This document shows positions 63,001 through 64,000 of a stretch of 64,000 nt of DNA, one piece after another. The stretch is taken from assembly GCA_028285465.1 (NCBI GenBank), contig JANQPD010000065.1, forward strand, positions 19,102 through 83,101, given 5' to 3'. Both the position numbers and the translations under genes were made by a program. This stretch comes from Owenweeksia sp. GTDB lineage: Bacteria; Bacteroidota; Bacteroidia; Flavobacteriales; Schleiferiaceae. The stretch's first letter is position 1, and each line of letters opens with the position of its first letter. Under the pieces are notes generated by a model, which worked only from the letters and a program-made list of their open reading frames with translations, was not told the DNA's origin and did no database searches.

Positions 63001-63049
63001 TGCATAGGAACAGCAATACCAGCAAAGGAGTAAACTTTCTGATGTTCAT
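60008..63049 (-). CDS. LytS-type sensor histidine kinase with propeller sensor
   Basis: A 1013-residue sensor. Signal peptide MNIRKFTPLLVLLFLCITSKS. A periplasmic two-component propeller of about 14 blades (GLPHNTVISLCQDQTGFLWVGT, WVASRTTGVWLID) precedes a Y_Y_Y domain (about 690-780) and a membrane helix (VWFIPALFLLLLGLLSFALY). The His_kinase domain PF06580 has QMNPHFIFNAINSIQD (His near 816), and an ATPase has ENAIHHG and DNGIGREKA. It phosphorylates the LytTR regulator 11 bp downstream. The signal is unknown; such sensors often detect glycans in Bacteroidota. Confidence 0.92.
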   Translation of the reverse strand: MNIRKFTPLLVLLFLCITSKSQESIFSGKTDRFTMREGLPHNTVISLCQDQTGFLWVGTINGLCRYNGINFSFIEVPLKMENHWSQVMEVIYKGINGTIWFGSRSGRIISYTSDSGHWRAHCKLSVPEDYVSCFYQENEKRLWLGTASGRVGVYNIQEGSLNWKAEVEDRVNHLFVDTLRRLWVSSSFGLTVLDTDCRELPKVRERFAEMNGRAIATVNDSGKFVFYGEDSCFVYAVHSGTITAYPVAFSEGLQKGVYNAGNSEYLWTNGKYLITFDEARQNFCRYSLAKDETIYAINTLLKDRSGLIWAATDIGLIKIDRKRYRFREYATQQSEDKLNNHYIRSLAVSGNEVWLGLKKGPVIKLHYDPEQRLFRKKEHYKLVNDFASILDHATINTILVTRAGDVWAGGVEGLFKLNKEKGIFENYMPHDLSRNALPTQEVWALEEDEKGRVWVASRTTGVWLIDARGKVEQVSLGEERALSVWKMYKDRQGRMWLGTSEDLFLVTEDREKQFRIRAFQEKRHDNIWDIKEDDFGNYYFASTDWGLKVYNKGTAKTTHYTRKEGLPSNSVCGVEIDKAGNAWLSTVNGLCRLEHSSGKVEGFTNEDGLISYDFNFKANAQNAQGELFYGAKSGLVLFDPEDFKEVTRVRANTVINSFQVNGSERGDGLKDLEEFSLRHDENNLSFTFSLLDFSRPAEHVYRYKLQPFDTEWKQTGARLPTAMYTNLPPASYTFKVNASADGVNWNNTPGVIHFSIVPAFWQQVWFIPALFLLLLGLLSFALYFRFMSRIKKARKKNEIEKKMASLELRALQAQMNPHFIFNAINSIQDFMLKGDLLAANDYLTRFARLMRFFLEASIKKKIRLSDEIAMLRLYVELEALRFDECFEYVLDCSGITDPHLIEIPSMLVQPHVENAIHHGLVTKEGEKKLWVYLVMEKERLTITIEDNGIGREKALQLRNTLNAVHQPRAMQLVEERLEVHNTFHAENIHMDIIDKRDEALKPLGTKVVLVLPL

Positions 63050-63158
63050 GACTACTCAATACTACTAAAAAGAAGTGAAACAGCTAAAGGGAACCCCTTA
63101 GACAATTTGTATTTGTCAGGGTAAAGTACGTTAACCGGGTGAAGCTTTTCAGGCGATG

Positions 63159-63174
63159 TCCGGGCTTACCCGGA
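63159..63174. other. short GC hairpin in the divergent region
   Basis: TCCGGG and CCCGGA pair perfectly around CTTA, between the divergent kinase and MarR-GNAT genes. It lacks a T-tract and its role is unclear. Confidence 0.3.
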
Positions 63175-63212
63175 GCTGCCCGCTATACATTAATCCGGCT
63201 TAAATAATTCAT

Positions 63213-63244
63213 TTATGTAGTTACCTACATAATTTTTATCTTTG
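63213..63244 (+). promoter_or_regulatory. MarR-type operator and -7 element before the MarR-GNAT gene
   Basis: TTATGTAG-TTAC-CTACATAA is a perfect 8-bp inverted repeat (63213-63232), typical in size for MarR operators. It is followed 4 bp later by TATCTTTG (63237-63244), an exact TAnnTTTG match. Binding would block the upstream half of the promoter, suggesting autorepression. Confidence 0.6.
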
Positions 63245-63263
63245 GCTCTTTACATACGTTCTC

Positions 63264-64000
63264 ATGGAATCAACACGGCAGGATTTTTTACAGGAATTGG
63301 GTTACCTCGGCTTTACTATGCGGCTAAAACGCATCAGCGACCAACTGATGCAGGACGGCAGGCGCTTGTACAGCTCTTTGGGGTTGGATATTGAGCCGAA
63401 TTGGTACGGAGTATTTCTCTTGTTGGACAAGCACGGAAAGCTTGGCGTTACGGAGGTTGCCGAGCATTTACAGCTGGCACATCCATCGGCCATTTCCATT
63501 ATCAACAAGATGGAAAAAGCGGGTTACCTGAAAACCGAAAAAAACGCAATGGACCAACGCAAGAGATACGTTTCTTTAACAGCTAAGGCTAAAGCAAAAC
63601 TACCCGTGTACAAAAAAGTATGGAGTGCCGGCACCGAATCGGTAAGGCGCCTGACCGCGCACACCAACCTCTTTGCCGACCTTAAGCTTTTTGAAGCACA
63701 CCACCGCAACAGTAATTTTGCAGAGCGCACCTTACGCACACATGCGAAAACCGGGTCCTCTTCCGGTTCCTTCGCCATAGTTCCCTTTTCCGAGGCCTAT
63801 GCCGATGATTTCGGGCGCATTAACTACGAATGGCTACACATGTATTTCAAGGTTGAACCGCACGATTATGAAATGCTGGATCATCCCAAATCTTACATCA
63901 TAGACCAGGGCGGGCAGATCTTTTTTGCCCTATGCGATGGCTTTGTGGTGGGCACCGTGGCGCTTATTCGCCAGGAAGCAGATGTTTATGAACTTTCCAA
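63264..64000 (+). CDS. MarR-GNAT fusion protein, cut by window end
   Basis: The visible 245 codons begin MESTRQDFLQELGYLG. Residues about 15-145 are a MarR winged helix (GVTEVAEHLQLAHPSAISII, then KNAMDQRKRYVSLT). From about 165 a GNAT acetyltransferase domain begins (SSGSFAIVPFSEAYADDFGRINYEW) and continues past the end of the window. Fused MarR-GNAT proteins are a known bacterial family whose ligand and acetylation target are generally unknown. The 3' end is not in this sequence. Confidence 0.88.
   Translation, partial: MESTRQDFLQELGYLGFTMRLKRISDQLMQDGRRLYSSLGLDIEPNWYGVFLLLDKHGKLGVTEVAEHLQLAHPSAISIINKMEKAGYLKTEKNAMDQRKRYVSLTAKAKAKLPVYKKVWSAGTESVRRLTAHTNLFADLKLFEAHHRNSNFAERTLRTHAKTGSSSGSFAIVPFSEAYADDFGRINYEWLHMYFKVEPHDYEMLDHPKSYIIDQGGQIFFALCDGFVVGTVALIRQEADVYELS

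Noticed and set aside
1..64000. tRNA, rRNA and known riboswitches
   Set aside because: No cloverleaf, rRNA-like or riboswitch-like stretch was recognised when reading intergenic regions; a covariance-model scan would be decisive.

Overview
The window looks like chromosomal DNA of a Bacteroidota bacterium, most likely a Flavobacteriales-type marine or freshwater aerobe. The indicators are type IX secretion (T9SS) C-terminal sorting domains, SprB-type adhesin repeats, a fused CcoN-CcoO cbb3 oxidase, sensor kinases with large beta-propeller sensors, a fused alpha/beta 2-oxoacid dehydrogenase E1, weak Shine-Dalgarno signals and TAnnTTTG-like -7 promoter elements. The genus cannot be fixed from sequence alone. 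No rRNA, tRNA or CRISPR array was seen.

0.2-15.6 kb is ordinary core and accessory metabolism: DUF1287, VOC, GNAT and DUF1801 proteins, a TMTC-like membrane/TPR protein, the E1 dehydrogenase, a lipid kinase, a 2OG-Fe(II) oxygenase, an eIF1/SUI1-like protein, a T9SS cargo protein, an unusual phosphodiesterase-TPR-sulfotransferase fusion coupled to a 47-residue protein, a MacB-like permease, an orphan cyclic-nucleotide-binding-fold protein and an FNR-like regulator. 15.7-29.0 kb is a low-oxygen respiration block: NADP isocitrate dehydrogenase, the CcoI copper ATPase, an antisense radical SAM/SPASM gene, YceI, an outer-membrane barrel, then ccoS-ccoNO-ccoQ-ccoP-ccoG-ccoH-tauE/safE. Palindromes of the form TGA(T/C)-N4-(A/G)TCA precede ccoI, radical SAM, yceI, ccoS and the cyclic-nucleotide-fold gene. 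Each lies 29.5 bp from a -7-like element, so the nearby FNR-like protein probably runs this block as a local regulon.

29.0-33.4 kb is a coupled operon (HTH-only LuxR protein, triple tail-collar protein, large SprB-repeat protein). 33.6-41.0 kb is a lower-GC island with a large serine recombinase, a RadC/JAMM protein and a tightly overlapping three-gene operon: DNA methyltransferase, UvrD helicase with a Cas4/AddB-like Fe-S nuclease end, and a membrane/coiled-coil protein. This operon is the best candidate for an undescribed (probably anti-phage) system. 41.1-49.4 kb holds a propeller histidine kinase/LuxR response regulator pair and three further SprB-repeat genes, one broken. All four SprB-repeat genes in the window stop at the same domain boundary and lack a T9SS sorting domain.

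49.7-64.0 kb holds a second TMTC-like protein, a frameshifted SRPBCC gene, two very large T9SS-sorted proteins, a CBS protein, a LytS/LytTR two-component pair and a MarR-GNAT gene cut by the window end. The two T9SS genes share an upstream element of about 65 bp with three direct repeats spaced 20 and 21 bp, a geometry typical of LytTR-type operators, next to a LytTR regulator.
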